Source: Comamonadaceae bacterium (lineage in GTDB: Bacteria > Pseudomonadota > Gammaproteobacteria > Burkholderiales > Burkholderiaceae_C). From it: 5,952 nt of DNA. The notes beneath the pieces are model-generated. The model was not told the origin of the DNA and did not search any database. It worked only from the letters and a program-made list of their open reading frames with translations. Of the stretch, positions 5,564 through 5,952 are shown in pieces. Both the position numbers and the translations under genes were made by a program. Location of the stretch: contig CANIDW010000106.1 of assembly GCA_947466165.1 (NCBI GenBank), positions 1 through 5,952 on the forward strand, read 5' to 3'. The stretch's first letter is position 1, and each line of letters opens with the position of its first letter.

Positions 5564-5952
5564 ATGAATGTTGTTGGCTTTGCCGGCTACTCAGGCTCTG
5601 GCAAGACCACCCTGGTCGAGCAAGTCATCATGGCGCTCAAGCAGCAGGGCCTGCGCGTGTCAGTGGTTAAGCATGCGCACCATAACTTTGACATCGACCA
5701 GCCCGGCAAGGACACTTTCCGCCACCGCAGTGCCGGCGCTTTTGAGGTGGTGGTCGCCTCTAAGCAGCGCCTGGCGTTGATGCGCGAGTTCGAACAGCCG
5801 GCGCAGCTCAATGTGCATCATCTGATTGCCGAGCTGTATACCGGTGTTGACTGGGTACTGGTCGAGGGCTTCAAAAGCAGTGATCTGCTCAAAATAGAGG
5901 TTTGGCGTGCTCCGACAGATGCTTATGCCGGCATGCCGGCGCTGTACCCGAA
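5564..5952 (+). CDS. mobB: Molybdopterin-guanine dinucleotide biosynthesis protein MobB (5' part)
   Basis: The first 129 codons read MNVVGFAGYSGSGKTTLVEQ and continue open to the window end, so the C-terminus is missing. The P-loop GYSGSGKTT (residues 8-16) is followed by the family's VVKHAHHNFDID (34-45), DTFRHRSAGA (50-59) and WVLVEGFK (97-104). Together these are characteristic of MobB, a cytoplasmic GTP-binding protein. MobB assists MobA in attaching GMP to molybdopterin for molybdoenzymes; it is an accessory factor, not essential in E. coli. The ATG at 5564 puts the P-loop strand at residue 2, as expected. The ribosome site is weak (GAAAG about eight bases upstream). It starts 36 bases after the thrC stop with no terminator between, so it is probably in the same transcript. 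In related Burkholderiales, moeA and other molybdenum-cofactor genes often follow here (recalled, not visible). Confidence 0.93.
   Translation, partial: MNVVGFAGYSGSGKTTLVEQVIMALKQQGLRVSVVKHAHHNFDIDQPGKDTFRHRSAGAFEVVVASKQRLALMREFEQPAQLNVHHLIAELYTGVDWVLVEGFKSSDLLKIEVWRAPTDAYAGMPALYP

Noticed and set aside
1..5952. CRISPR arrays, tRNA or rRNA genes, insertion sequences, toxin-antitoxin or defence genes
   Set aside because: No regularly spaced repeats, transposase, cloverleaf-like segment or defence-related protein was seen on either strand. The coding content is fully explained by housekeeping genes.

Overview
The window looks like ordinary chromosomal DNA from a betaproteobacterium, most likely order Burkholderiales and perhaps family Comamonadaceae. 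This rests on the moderately high GC content, the protein sequences, and a remembered gene order (Mth938-like gene next to bcp; alaA-hom-thrC followed by molybdenum-cofactor genes). The taxonomic call is inference, because no search was run. I saw no rRNA, tRNA, CRISPR array, insertion sequence or phage gene, and no previously undescribed system.

Left part (1-1182). A possible 3' end of a rightward gene is followed by a strong GC-rich hairpin (45-76) with runs of A and T on either side, so it can terminate transcription in both directions. Two leftward genes follow: bcp, a thiol peroxidase of the Bcp/PrxQ family (189-665), and a small Mth938-like/DUF498 protein (793-1182). A leftward intrinsic terminator (716-740) lies between these two, so bcp probably has its own promoter or depends on read-through.

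Centre (1183-1394). This is a divergent intergenic region between the leftward pair and the rightward genes. It holds a tiny possible leader ORF and two mutually exclusive small hairpins that resemble an attenuator, though the evidence is weak.

Right part (1395-5952). Four rightward genes are spaced like an operon: alaA (alanine-forming aminotransferase), hom (monofunctional homoserine dehydrogenase with an ACT domain), thrC (threonine synthase, sharing one base with the hom stop codon) and the first 129 codons of mobB (GTP-binding protein of molybdopterin guanine dinucleotide synthesis), which runs off the window. Hom makes homoserine from aspartate semialdehyde and ThrC makes threonine from O-phosphohomoserine. 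The intervening homoserine kinase (thrB) is not here and must be encoded elsewhere. AlaA converts pyruvate and glutamate to alanine and 2-oxoglutarate, so the cluster joins amino-acid synthesis genes to the start of a probable molybdenum-cofactor gene group.
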